Source of the DNA: Phlyctochytrium arcticum
Lineage: Eukaryota > Chytridiomycota > Chytridiomycetes > Chytridiales > Chytridiaceae
DNA length: 64,000 bases
Reading direction: 5' to 3'
Assembly (NCBI GenBank): GCA_025602905.1
Contig: JAHLKI010000007.1
Span: 62,001 to 126,000, forward strand
Positions 9,254 to 20,183 of this stretch are shown here, in pieces. Under the pieces are notes generated by a model. That model saw nothing but the letters and a program-made list of their open reading frames with translations, was not told the origin of the DNA and made no database searches. A program made the position numbers and the translations under genes. Numbering within the stretch: position 1 is the first letter of the stretch; each line of letters opens with the position of its first letter.

Positions 9254-11186
9254 CTAATACGCTCGCCCCGGGGCCCCTCCACTAGGTTTCCGTGCCGGTT
9301 GTCCTGAACCACTGCCAGGTCCTTGCATGCTCATGCCGGGAGTTGCAACGCGTGAACTATTGCGGGTCATAGCAGGGTCTGCGTAACCACCATAGGCAGC
9401 GTTAGGAGTATTGTTCTGATAAAAAGGGAATTGTTGCTGTTGTTGCTGTTGAGGTTGTTGAGGTTGTTGCGGTTGTTGCTGATATTGTTGCTGACTCGAG
9501 TAATTACCGGCTGCGACAGGTGCCGCTGGAGTGGCTCTTCGAGATCCTTGTGCACTAGCCTGGGGTGCTAGCCGTGACTTGTCTCGATTGTTCCTGAAAG
9601 ACAACAAGGCGCGCATCAGCTCTCTAGATGCAACCATGTGAATGCTATTGAATGGTAACGGACCTGTCTTCGGCATCATCGGTCGGCTTCAGTTCCCGGC
9701 CGGAGGCGTCTCGCCCTTCTTGCTGACAATCGCCAGGAGAGGGAAAGTCAGCCTTTTCTCAAAATCATATAGAAACACAATCTTTGCCAACCTGATATTT
9801 AACAACAGTCCAGTCGAAAACGTAATCGTAATGATATCCTTCTCGGATGAATAAATCCCTGAACAACTTTCGCAAATAGCTGTAGTCCGGCTTGTCATCG
9901 AAACGCAATGAGCGAGTATAGTTGAGGTAGACGGAGAACTCGTTGGGAAAATTGCTAACAGGAAAAACGGATTAATACAATTCAACGGATTTATGCGCCA
10001 AAACCTGTGTAAATTCTTACCGGCATAGAACTTCTGTTGGCGTCGTCATCTTCTTTTCCATAATACGATCGTACTTCTGCTTCTTTGTGGCAGCCTTCAA
10101 TCCCTGCCATGGCAGTGCTCCTCGACAGAAGTACATGAGTACGTATCCCAAAGATTCCAGATCGTCACGACGCGATTGTTCTGCAACAGCGAAAGAAACC
10201 CTTGTGAGAATTTGCAATTTTTTTCCAAGCTGTTTTACGATCACGTACCGACACCCAAATGTGTGTTGATACTTGCGTATCGTGCAGTTCCTGTCAAGTT
10301 CTTGTTTTCTTTGTAAGGAATGTGAAGGTGGGTTTTTGGATCCCGATATTTCTTGGCAAGACCGAAATCAATGACATTCACTTGATTGCCGCGCTTGCCC
10401 AGTCCCATCAGGAAATTGTCCGGCTTTATATCGCGATGAATGAAATTCTTGGAGTGGATATATTCGATTCGAGAAACCTATCGACGACAAAAGAATTAGT
10501 GAGGTCCAGTACGTTTGACCGAATATCCTTTGACATACGAGCTGATCAGCGAGTAGCAGTACGGTCTTTAATGTGAACTTTCGTCCACAGAAATTGAACA
10601 AATCTTCCAAACTTGGTCCAAGGAGATCGATGACCATGCAATTGAAGTCGCATTCTGTTCCATACCAGCGAACAAAGGGAATACCCACTAAAAGAAAAAA
10701 TGTCAATTTCGGCCTAGACACAATTGCACAAATCCAGCACGGACCTCCCCCGGCTAGACATTTGTACACTTTTGCTTCATACTCCAACTGTGGGTGTTTG
10801 GCCTTTACGGCCTCCAGTTTGATGGCAACTTCCTCGCCATTGATAATGTTGGTACCTGCAAATTCACAGAATCAAATTAGTTTTTTTGCAATCGCCGTTG
10901 TTGCACCCAAATTTTATATCCTCAGGTGCGCAATAATTTCAGTGACGGGTTGGGCAAGCAACTCATTTCTCCGTTGAGAAATATGCCAGTTGTTGCCTTT
11001 TTGTCCAAAACTCGAGCGCATTTGCCAGACAAACATTCCGTAATATCTGACGCTACGGAACAAGAACTCACCCAAATAAATGTCACCAAAACTACCGCTT
11101 CCAATCTTTCTGCCAATTCGGTACTTGTTTCCAACCCGCAGATCTGACAGGGCGTGTGGGGAGCTTGAGCCCTGTAGTGCCTGCAT
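9254..11186 (-). CDS. Casein kinase I, delta/epsilon (Hhp1/Hrr25) type
   Basis: Eight exons (11186-11072, 10855-10745, 10687-10539, 10477-10249, 10180-10021, 9954-9792, 9722-9664, 9593-9254) give 441 residues. The kinase domain begins at [24 protein letters not shown] (quoted in part: glycine loop GSGSFG). It carries the ATP-site lysine in VAIKLE, the catalytic loop [18 protein letters not shown], and the CK1-specific [11 protein letters not shown] that replaces the usual APE motif. The tail is Gln/Pro-rich (poly-Q runs around 9430-9490), Ser-rich and basic, as in CK1 proteins whose tail is autoinhibitory. Likely roles are DNA repair, ribosome maturation and vesicle traffic, as for yeast Hrr25. 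A leader of about 12 residues precedes the usual start. A possible acceptor just upstream (TTGCAG) hints at a 5'-UTR intron. Confidence 0.95.
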
Positions 11187-11991
11187 ATTGCTGTAGTTGT
11201 GGACGCTGCAAGAGCAGTCGGTCAACGAGCCAGGAGGGTATGGTTTTCAATTGCGGTGAGCTCGATACTAATAGCGGAGAAGGATGGTAAGGGTGAAGAG
11301 GGAGAGTGTGAGATTTTCAATTCGGGCAGATTGAGGTTACTCGGAAGTCTACACAGAAACCGTCAGGGTGGCTTGGCGGCTGAAGGGCAAGCAAAGAAAG
11401 AATCCCAACGAGATGAGCCCAATTGCAGCAAAGTAAAGAGTCCTTCTCTTGCTTTTTCTCGTCGGTATGCTTGCCCACAGTGTCTACAGTGTCTGTTTCT
11501 AAGCCGGAAAAAACGGTCCGGCCCACCTGCGGGGGGGAGGAACAGTCGCGCCACTTACCCCAGAGAGATTCAGGGTACACCGTGTTGGTATGCCAAGTTG
11601 CTCTGCTTTCGTTTGTCGTCTTTGGTCGTCGTCGTCGGGTGGGTGGTCGTCGTCGGCGGGATGCAGCAGGAGGTGTGGGAGATGATGTCGCTGCCGGCGG
11701 TAGGAGAGATGGCAGTCGTCGTCAATTCTGGCTGTTGGTTGCCGCGGGCGTTTTGCGTGGCCTTGTGCCGTGAAAAAAGGGGGTTTCTGACTGCTGCGTC
11801 AAGCGAACCCTAGTTGTGCACAGCCACACGGTGCCCTGCACTCGGATCCAGGGTGGAGGAGTCGCCGGATCCAGGGCAAAGGATAGGGCTGGTCGCTGAA
11901 AAGAAAACGAATTCACAAAGCAAACGTCAAATCGCAAAAACCGCTGGAATCATCCTATAGCCAGAGATCAGCGAAATTTACCCTCGCAATC
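11187..11991. promoter_or_regulatory. Divergent promoter region of the CK1 and eIF3h genes
   Basis: 805 bases between the divergent starts of CK1 and eIF3h. Positions 11610-11660 are a run of GTCGTC/CGTCGG triplets, and 11480-11540 is GC-rich. No TATA box is obvious beside either start. A 204-codon frame at 11199-11813 has no family features and lies wholly in this shared upstream region, so I treat it as chance. Confidence 0.5.
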
Positions 11992-13217
11992 ATGGCTTCC
12001 ACATCTCCCCTCCCGCCGACGGCAACAAACGAGTCTGTTGAAACATCGGTCAATCTCGACGGAATCGATCCTGCTCTGTTGGAATCCAAGCCCCTTGTGG
12101 AAGTTCAGCTGGATGCTCTAGTTGTCGTCAAGATCCTCAAGCACTGCCGTGAATACGCTCCCGTCACGGCCACAGGACAATTGTTGGGAATTGACGTTGC
12201 CGGAACTCTGGAAGTGACCAATTGCTTTCCTTTTACATCAAAGTCCCATGAAGATGATGGTCAGGACGATGTCGATGGTGCCGAATACCAATTGCAAATG
12301 TTGCGGTGCCTGCGCAAGCTCAACTATGACGCCAATACTGTCGGATGGTACCAGTCAACCTACCTTGGATCTTTCTGGAACCAGTCGCTGATTGAAACCC
12401 AATACAACTACCAAAAGACATTTGCCCAGAGTGTTGTCATTGTATACGATCCCACACGCACAACCCAGGTAATATTACTTTACGCGGGAATCAATCGGAT
12501 GAAGGGTTATTAAATCATGTTTTGTAGGGTAACTTGTGCCTCCGCGCTCTTCGATTATGCGATGGATTCATGGAGTTGTACAAAACCAAAAAGTTTACCA
12601 TGGACAGTCTGATTCAGAACAAGCTCACGCCAACGTCCATCTTCCAGTCGCTCCCCATCAAGATCCGCAACTCACATCTCCTTACCGCCCTCCTTCACGA
12701 GTTGGATGAGCAGAGTTCCTTCCTCAACTCCCTGCAAAACTCCCTTTCCATCCCGTCCTCTACGTACACGCCCCGAATCCCCAACGTCTCTCCATTCTCC
12801 CCAAACTTTGAAAAGCTGGAACTCGGATTGGAAAGCTACCTCGAAAAGCACCTCGAATACCTCGGTGAGACGGTAGAAGAGCACGGACAGGAGCAGTGGA
12901 GATGGCAAGCATGGCAGCGAAATGTGCAAAAGGAGCAGGCCCGTCTCCAGCAGATTGTCGCCAAGCGACGGGCAGAGAACTCGGCCCGTGTTGCCCAAGG
13001 TCTCTCTCTGGTCCACCCTGAGGAAGAGCTGCAGGTCGCCAGCCCAGCTCTCACGAAAATGATGGCCAACGAACCCTCTCGACTAGAAAGCCTGATTATT
13101 ACCAACCAGATTGACACATATTGCAAACAGATTACTCAATTCGCTGGACCAGGCCTCACCAAGATGTTTTTGACCAAGAGTGTCCGCGATGACGATGTGA
13201 CCACTGCCGCTCACTAA
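11992..13217 (+). CDS. Translation initiation factor eIF3 subunit h (MPN-domain protein)
   Basis: Two exons, 11992-12468 and 12528-13217, joined across a 59-nt phase-0 intron (GTAATA...TTGTAG), encode 388 residues. The N-terminal MPN domain starts at VQLDALVVVKILKHC and includes GQLLGIDV, VTNCFPF and VGWYQSTYLGSF. The JAMM metal site is degenerate (no H-x-H pair), as in eIF3h, so it is a scaffold rather than a deubiquitinase. The C-terminal half is helical, with a charged coiled-coil (EQARLQQIVAKRRAEN) and a conserved ending around RLESLIITNQIDTYC. eIF3h joins eIF3f in the eIF3 octamer that recruits mRNA to the 40S subunit. Subunit h is absent from budding yeast but present in many other fungi. 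Confidence 0.93.
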
Positions 13218-13557
13218 ATTTTCTATACACGCTCTCTCTCATCTGATTTATTTTGTTTATTGTCATTAGTAGAAAGTAGCAGCTGATGCATATCTACATG
13301 TGACACTTAGATTTTAGGAGTTTTTTATACATAGTTGGCCTTTGAGAAATGTTGAGCGATATGCGAGGTGACATTTGCGAAAATAAACAAAACCACTTTT
13401 TGGCTGGGAACTTTTGCGATCTGATCCAATCCCGCAAACTCAACCCCGAGACCTCCATCTACAAGACCCTTCCCGACCTGACTCCCCATCTCAAAAGATC
13501 TACGTACGCCAAAACTGTTGAAACTCCTTGTGAACACAAAAGCGTTGAACAACAAAA
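13218..13557. other. Intergenic region between tandem genes
   Basis: 340 bases between the stop of eIF3h and the start of the Ctk3-like gene, both rightward. It should contain the eIF3h terminator (T-rich around 13235-13260) and the Ctk3-like promoter. No other feature is seen. Confidence 0.5.
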
Positions 13558-14748
13558 ATGGACGAAGGCGACGACGATGCCTACCACCGGCTAGTCTACA
13601 TGGATGACTATATCACCAGCGAAATGGAGCAGCCGTGGACGGACGCTGATGTCTCAAGGTAATTTTTCTGGGCAATATGGGTATTGGAGGAGGTTAACGG
13701 AGACATTTTGATCATGGGTGATGATGAGAGAAAGCACAATGGAACTGATGATTGTTTTTTCGTTCGGTTGACAGAGTTCGAGACAAACTAGTGTCCAATT
13801 TCCCTCGAGACGCTGAAAAATTCTACGAATGCGTATTAGGAAAACTCGAAAACCGGAATGTAAACCTCCTCCCGACCTCCTCAACTCATCACCCACATTT
13901 ACAAATTTTCCAAAATTAGACTCCCATGTTTGCCCGCTTAAACCTCCTCCTCATCCTCGACAAACTCTGCACAGAGAGTATACAAGACCCCGATTCCGCG
14001 TTTCATGTTGTGTTGGGGGCGATGCGACGGGATGTGGTCAAGGTCGTGGGATTGGTGCTGGATGTTGGGATGGGGGCTGGGAATGAGGGGGAGGGACCGA
14101 CACGGGCGGCTAATGCAAACGTGTCTTGGGTTCGGAAGGTGCGTGAAATTGCAAAAGAGGATATATGTCTCATTCCGCTTTTTTGCTAATGTTGAGAGTA
14201 GTTGTTGATGACGTGGCGGAGACGAAACCTGTTGTCGGATCAACTCATTACAGACTGTGAAAAGATCATAGACGCCGCTGAACAGATTGAAGAGCTGTAA
14301 GATTCGTTTGAAACTTGTGCGGAAACGGTATAAACTAACCCACTTTTTTGAATAGAGGCCCGGAAGACTCAATACGCTACGATGACGAAAAAATAGATCG
14401 AAGAATGGACGCTGACCGTGAACGCGTAAGTCTTTCCCATACCACCTACTAACCCCCATTACTCACAAAATCCATTCCTAGCAAAAAAAGGGGCGGGAAG
14501 ATACACTTTTACAAAACGCATTGAGGCCCTGGGATGACGTTTCTGACTCTGGATATATAGAGGAAGGAGACGATGGGGCCTTACTAGATGCGAACGAGTT
14601 TTGGGATACGGCCCCCGATTCTTTGACCGAATCGGATTTTGAACGGTTGGAGATTGAGAATGAAAAGTTTCGGGTCAAGTCATGTATGTTTGCTCAGTAC
14701 GCCAACAACAATGGAAAGGGAATTAATGGGGGGTTTTCTTGTTTAGGA
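13558..14748 (+). CDS. CTD-kinase gamma-subunit-like protein (Ctk3/Lsg1 type, CID/VHS fold)
   Basis: Exons 13558-13658, 13775-13859, 13920-14138, 14202-14296, 14356-14425, 14482-14683 and a 2-nt final piece at 14747 encode 257 residues. The N-terminal half (AEKFYECVLGKLENR, RLNLLLILDKLC, WVRKLLMTWRRRNLLS) has the eight-helix pattern of the Ctk3 CID-like domain, which anchors the CTDK-I kinase that phosphorylates RNA polymerase II Ser2. A Gly/Glu insert follows the sixth helix. The C-terminus is acidic and helical (ESDFERLEIENEKFRV). In the preferred model a last intron (GTATGT...TTTAG) creates a split TGA stop; without it the frame reads to 14805 with an unconvincing tail. The name rests on remembered motif patterns, not on a search. 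Confidence 0.65.
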
Positions 14749-14892
14749 CACGGCATGTATTTATTTCAACATGGTGGTTTCGTGCCACTTTGTATATACC
14801 CATAGATTAGATTTTGTACAAAAAGGTTGTCAGAATTCGCATAAAACCTGGATATCTCTCTGTTCTGGTAGGTGGGACACACCCACAATCTA

Positions 14893-16863
14893 TTACCACC
14901 CCGAGCTACTACTTCCCCCTGAAGGTTTCAATAACCTAGTCCATTCATGCTGCCCCTCCTCTTTCCTCTTGGCTTGCCTCTTCTCTCTTATGGACATATC
15001 ACCACCCCGCTCGGTCCCTGATACAAACCCTCGAACACGCTCAGACTGGTCCGGGTGGACTGCTAACGTGATTTGCCCTGGCCGGGAAACGGTCATCTCG
15101 CGGGGACGTCTGATTTTGACGTATTCGCCGTCTATAGAGTGTGTTAGATCACAGTGTTGGGACGAAAGCTTGGAGGACATACCAATGTACACGTAGGTAT
15201 GCGCTAATTCCTGTAAATAAAAAGAATAGTGATCAGTTAATGCATCTGTCTCCCACATATATTCAAGTCGCCTTCGTTAACCATGCTCCTCGTCTTTTGG
15301 TTCATTAAAATGATCCCTTCTCTCTTATGAACTCCTGTGCCCTCCTCGCTCCCGCCCGCATTTCATTATGCTCTGCAAAATCATTTCCTCGCCTTGCCGG
15401 GCTTTGTCTGGTTCTATTTTCCCACGCTACTCCATCGTAAAATCAGCCCTCGCCCATCCATTTTTCCTTAGGGAAAAATGGATAGGGCCATACCTCAGCC
15501 TCACTTCGTTCGGCCTCGAGAACCTCGCTCGGCTCGCCCAATTACCCTCCGGGAAATGGGACGAGTTACGCCCAGCCTACCTCGCCCCGCCCCCGCTTCG
15601 CTCGGGCGACGGGCTCGTCGGATCCTCGGCCTCACTCCTTCGGCCTCGGCCTTGCCTCAAGAAGCTCACCTTTTGACTGGTATCAAACACCACATGAACA
15701 GGACACTCAATCTGCCCCAAGGCCTGCACATCACTCTCCCTCCCCCAAGCCGCCAAAAAGTTATTCACCAAGTAGCGATGTTTACACGGATACGTAAACA
15801 CCTCCACCCGCCCATCATCCACTTTCTGCACCGGTAAATGCCCACTAGGATCAGCACTATTCCAATTCCACAAGGAATGGTCTTTTCCACCGGCCACGGG
15901 AAGGTTTTGGATATTGAGTTGGATGGCGGATTGGGATCGATGGGTGGTTGGGCTGAATGATGTCGTCGGAGTGTGAATGGATGAAATGACGCGGTTGATG
16001 TGGGGGTGGGATGTGAACATTTGCTGTAATGTAAAAAGTGGTGAGTTGATGGGGAGAGAGGGGTGGGGGATAGGGGGACTTACGCGGATAACGTTGAAGG
16101 AGGATAAGAGCATATTGCAAACGCGCGAACTTGTGCGATGGTGTTCGACAAACCGGCCAAATTGGGCTTCGAGGCCGATACAGGCTTGGAGGATCATGTA
16201 ATGTGTTGCAGTAGTGGTGGTTTCGTCGTTTGTGGTAGTCGGAATGACGCGTTTACTGGATGATTTTGATGATTTGCGAGAGCCTTGACTAGATCTTCTC
16301 GAGTGCTCTTCGTGAGACGTGTCTTTACTTCCCGTCACGTCCACCCGCATCAAATCGACTTGAGCGAGGGGAGCCTTAATGATATCTTGAACTAAGCTAT
16401 CCAATGTATCAATGTAATCCGGGGACATGGAGCTTCCCCACCCGACAAATCGTGCCAAGATGTTGGCGGTGCCAAAGGGCAGGACGACAAAGACTGCCAA
16501 AGGGTTATCTAAAATGGGCACATGGCGGTCATGCAGGGCTCCGACAATAGCGGGGATAGTTCCGTCGCCGCCACAGGAGAGGATGTAGCATGCGGGACGG
16601 GCCGGGCGTTGAGAGGATCCAATCAGCTCCGAGGATCCGTCTTTGGCAGATGGCTCGGAAGCATTTTGGATCTGGCGTGCGATATGATCCAACCCACGTT
16701 GAAAGTCTTGCTGGTCGCGGATGTCGTAGCACCATAATTTGGCATTGGGCAGGACTTGATGCCCGGCGAGTGATGAGAGTTGAGTCAACTTTTCGGCTAA
16801 TTGGCTTCCGCTGCGGGTATTGTAGATGGCAATCAGCGTATGCTCCTCACTCTCCGACGACAT
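14893..16863 (-). CDS. Lipid kinase with diacylglycerol/sphingosine kinase catalytic domain
   Basis: Four exons (16863-16084, 16023-15670, 15210-15183, 15131-14893) encode 466 residues. The nucleotide-binding signature SCGGDGT lies at residues 96-102, followed by LPFGTANILARF, the P-x-GT-x-N-x-x-A motif of the DAGK/LCB5/YegS fold. The second half carries IDGE and RRPREMTVSRPGQITL, the C-terminal beta-sandwich typical of the family. The enzyme should phosphorylate a lipid alcohol (diacylglycerol, ceramide or a long-chain base); which one is not clear. A Ser/Lys/Thr-rich insert near residue 220 is low complexity. Intron 1 is 60 nt without in-frame stops, so an unspliced reading looks open. Intron 2 is 459 nt, far longer than its neighbours, and holds GC-rich palindromic sequence. 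Confidence 0.82.
15440..15670. repeat. GC-rich palindromic segment inside the lipid-kinase intron
   Basis: The 459-nt second intron of the lipid-kinase gene includes a perfect 12-bp inverted repeat (ATCCATTTTTCC / GGAAAAATGGAT, about 15457-15484 with a 4-base loop). It is followed by about 190 bases in which CTCGGC, GCTCGG and CGGCCTCG words recur in both orientations. Ordinary introns here are 45-105 nt and AT-richer. The simplest reading is a small non-coding insertion of a MITE or GC-cluster kind, but I could not define its ends or target duplications. Confidence 0.4.
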
Positions 16864-18790
16864 ACTGAGGTTGTTGTTCAGTAGATTTCTGCTCGACAAA
16901 AAGTTGACATTTAATAATAAGTACAGTATAAGTAGACTCTGCAGAGTGAACACAAACCTTGAAACTCAAAATTCTTATGTTCTAAAATGCCGTCGGAGGA
17001 CCCGGGGCCAACAAAAAGTCGACGCTTTTTCCATAAATTCGAAAATTCGCGTGACATCATCATGTGGATCAGTGGATCTGAAATCTTCCAAACCTAAAAA
17101 TTCCGAGCACATTATTGCTGCCTTTCCTTTCTGGGCATCAATGAACATTTACATATAGCTGGAAGCGAGGTCGCAACTATGTACCAGAGCATAGAGGAAG
17201 CCCCGTCGGGTCTGAAGGGGGCAGGTTTCGTAAGAAAAATCTCAAGCAAGAAAAGCAATAAAATGGAATAGATGTTCTCAAGAGATGAGGAGAAGGGAGG
17301 ATCCTTTTTTTCGGGGTGGAAAAAATAGGTGAAGAAAAGTAGAAGGTAAACAACGTGCCGTACTTTTCTGTGGAAAACTTGATCCTTATTATGCCCTTCA
17401 TAGTCTTCGACTTCTTTATTTCGCGGCGTGCGTGTTCACCCACGTATTTGTATATTTGCCTTTTGAGTTGTTATCAGTAGTGGGTATTCTCTTGAGGAAG
17501 ATTGAGAGGGCAGAAAATATGGCAAAATCAGAATAGACACATGTTGAAAAGAAGAAGCAAATGCCAGTAGAAGCAAATGCCTGTATCATAATCGCAGAAG
17601 CGGAAGTAAGTTTGATATGAGATAAATGGAGGAGGGAATGAGAGGGAGAGAAAAGGAGAGTAGTACTAGTCGGTAACAAAAGTAGCGGATAATACAGGGT
17701 AAGAAAAGGAAGAAATGAAAGAGAGAGAGCCTGGTATACCAAGACAGGCAATATCGATGCAACTCATGTGTATATATATCGAACGCTCAGGAACGCTCAT
17801 CTTGAAAGCGATGCCAGTCATCATCGAAATGTTGCGCCAAGAAGGGCCGTTGGAGAAGTTAATCAGAATGATGATAATCAACTTTGCAAGCACGCCCTAC
17901 ATCCCAAAGTAAAATGAAGATAGTCCAGAGAGTAATATTACCCGCATTGTACATGCGGCAGAGGCTCGCCATCTGAATCCGTCGCGGGAGCAAAGATTGA
18001 GGGCAAAAATAGAAATCCAATTGTTGTATGTAAAAAGGTCAAGAGAAGTAGAAGTGGAAGTGCGAGAAGGATTCAGCATGCCAGATGTAGTTGAGAGTCA
18101 AAAAAGAGTAATGGAAGAAAGGAGCCCATAGGCAGGGAAGGAAAGGAAGATATAAGAGACAATGGGGCGGGTATCTCAGTCCAACCACAGGGGAAGGGCA
18201 ACGAAAGCAAATTTCAAGGAAATCAATGAGAAGAGAGTGAATTGGATTTGAAGAGGTACAGTATATGGCGAAAGGAAACCAATTTTAGGAACGCTTAAAC
18301 GACGTATTTTCGTATCCTATAAATCGGAAGTGGTCTCAATTATTGAAGCAAAATAGACGCTAAATGAGTCAAAGCGGTACGAGGGCAAGAATAAAGGAAA
18401 GAACAAAGCAAGAATGAGGAAGGAACACGGCAATTGCAGATAGTAAGAGCGGAGATGATAAAGTTACGGTAAGCGAGGTTATGTTTGAAGAGGGGAAACT
18501 GGGAGAGACTGAACCGGAGACCATAGATTAGGAATGCCAAGAGGTTAAGAGGGACAAAACAAAACCAAATTCCCTCGACGAAAAAAAGTCGAGGAACCAG
18601 AGAATAGGGAACGTCAGAATAAACATATTTAGAGCAAAGAAAGAAAAAATTATCGCAGGAGCGGAAATAGAAGGGTATGAAAGGTCAGAAAAAGATAGTC
18701 AGAGGATCGTGATGAGGGGGGCGTAATGGGGATGAAATAACCCCGGGTATGTACATGTCCCTTGAGAGAGTAGTAATATAGCGCGGCTCG

Positions 18791-18861
18791 CCATCTTCCA
18801 GCAACGGATCAGCCCGATCCAGATTCAGCTCAATCTGGGCTTATTCATTGCTGGAAGATGG
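18791..18861. repeat. Nested inverted repeat (hairpin-forming)
   Basis: A perfect 14-bp outer stem, CCATCTTCCAGCAA at 18791-18804 pairing with its complement at 18848-18861, encloses an inner stem built from CCAGATT and AATCTGG. The whole could fold into one long interrupted hairpin. It lies in non-coding DNA on its own. It may be a small structured RNA, the tip of a palindromic element, or a relic. Confidence 0.6.
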
Positions 18862-18963
18862 TTCAACAAGTAGCCAGTTTAGAAATGAAGTGGAAGCAAC
18901 CTTGAGAGAAAGTGGTAAAAGAGGTGATAAATAGTGAGGAAAGGTGGGCAGAAAAACAGTAAT

Positions 18964-19398
18964 AGCGCATAAAGACAAGAAGGGAAAACGGAATTACTTT
19001 TGATCTACTGGACCAAGACCCGTAGTTTATCGCGAATATCAAATAATGAAATTATCAGCAGTGTGTGCCAAGAATGCATGCTGAATAGTAAGGGCGGGAA
19101 GGAAGGGTGTACAGCAGAAAAATCGTATTCCTCCCGAGAAAACGGGTGGTAACAGCGGAGAATTTCTTTCGAGGAGTAAATGTGATACAGGACATACACA
19201 TTCAAAATAACCCAGAAAAACAGTAACATAAGAATGGAAGGTAGATTCAGAAGAAGTGATCTGAAAAAAGTAGCGCATAAAGCGAAGAAGTGAGAGCGGA
19301 AGGACATCGATCTAGTGGGACTAAGGCCCGTAGATTATAGCAAAGATCAAACAATAAAATCTTTAGGCTGGAGAAGCAGTGTATGCCAGCAATGCATA
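18964..19398. repeat. Decayed direct repeat, two copies about 310 bases apart
   Basis: Copy 1 (about 18964-19080) and copy 2 (about 19272-19398) share AGCGCATAAAG, a central GATCTA-TGG-AC, AAG-CCCGTAG-TTAT, an AATATCAAA-like block, CAG-GTGT-TGCCA and AATGCAT, in the same order with small insertions and many substitutions. A shorter related block (GAAGTGGAA-CA-CCTTGAGA) occurs near 18880 and 19565. Divergence is high, so the duplication is old. Confidence 0.5.
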
Positions 19399-20125
19399 AA
19401 TGGCGGAAATAGAGAACATCCAGCGACAGAAGACGGCAGAAAGTAAAGACAGAGCGGGGAATGTAGTGAAAGAAGAAGAGAGAAACGCCAGAATGGACGT
19501 ACAACTAGAATCCACCCGATATCAAGAGAAACGATTGAGAGCAAAAAGCCGCTAGGGTGGAAGGGAAGTGGAAACATCCTTGAGACAAAGTGGAGCTGGA
19601 AATACAAGCACAAACAATCAGGGAAGTAGAGAGGAAAGAGAGAAAAAAACATCGAGCACCAGCAGAGATGAACAAACTTAAATTGGGATGGAGGTGAAAG
19701 TACGAGCAGCTGGTAGGATCTGAGGGCCAAAATAAAATGGAGACTGTAATCCAGCAGAAGTAAAAGTTTAAATAAGGTTAGATGGAAGGGTAAATGAATG
19801 AAAGTACAGAATGGACTCTGGAGAGCCTGAGAAGGTCGGAATGCCGTTACGTAATTGTGTAATTAAGCCCGAAAAAGAAGAAAGTCCCAAAAAGGAGTTG
19901 GGGAGGTGCACCGAGATTTTGCGCGGAGGAAAGAGTTTCTTACGAAACCATTCGGTTGCTACCGACGGCATATCGGGAAGGGCAGGAATATGAAGGAATG
20001 CAAGGATATCCTCATTTCCCAGAGATGGCTCCATCTTGTTAGCACGACGACTGACAGGTAGCACGATTGACAGGCCAAAAAACCGCCCGCAAGATGCACA
20101 GCAAGCCCACCGCGGAACCTGCACC

Positions 20126-20132
20126 TATATAA
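20126..20132 (+). promoter_or_regulatory. TATA box of the coiled-coil gene
   Basis: TATATAA lies 58 bases upstream of the first ATG at 20184, followed by a C-rich, pyrimidine-rich stretch typical of fungal transcription starts. It is one of the few clear TATA boxes in the window. Confidence 0.5.
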
Positions 20133-20183
20133 CGAGGGTGGCCCCGGGTTTCCCCCCTCAACACCAGAGCTTTCCTAGAGACA

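Larger units (their letters stand above)
16864..20183. other. 3.3-kb gene-free, strand-asymmetric region
   Basis: No supportable gene. From about 17,200 to 19,750 the plus strand is strongly purine-rich (runs of GA/AAG), so the minus strand yields many medium frames made almost only of Phe, Leu, Ser and Pro codons. These lack ATG consistency, domains or splice continuity, and I reject them. The region contains decayed direct repeats near 18,964 and 19,272, a nested hairpin at 18,791-18,861, and the word GGCTCGCCATCT at about 17,967 and 18,786. It could be a decayed transposon, a long non-coding RNA template or replication-associated DNA. The right part, near 20,126, holds the promoter of the coiled-coil gene. 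Confidence 0.55.

Noticed and set aside
11199..11813. 204-codon plus-strand frame beside the CK1 start
   Set aside because: It lies in the shared promoter, has low-complexity GTCGTC-derived text and no family resemblance.
16024..16083. Reading the 60-nt first intron of the lipid kinase as coding
   Set aside because: It has no stop and is a multiple of three, but carries perfect GTAAGT and TTACAG borders and a Pro-rich text foreign to the domain.
17177..19730. Many 60-130-codon frames on the minus strand, rich in Phe, Leu, Ser and Pro
   Set aside because: They follow from the purine-rich plus strand, overlap each other in several frames, and show no domains, no consistent ATG and no splice continuity.
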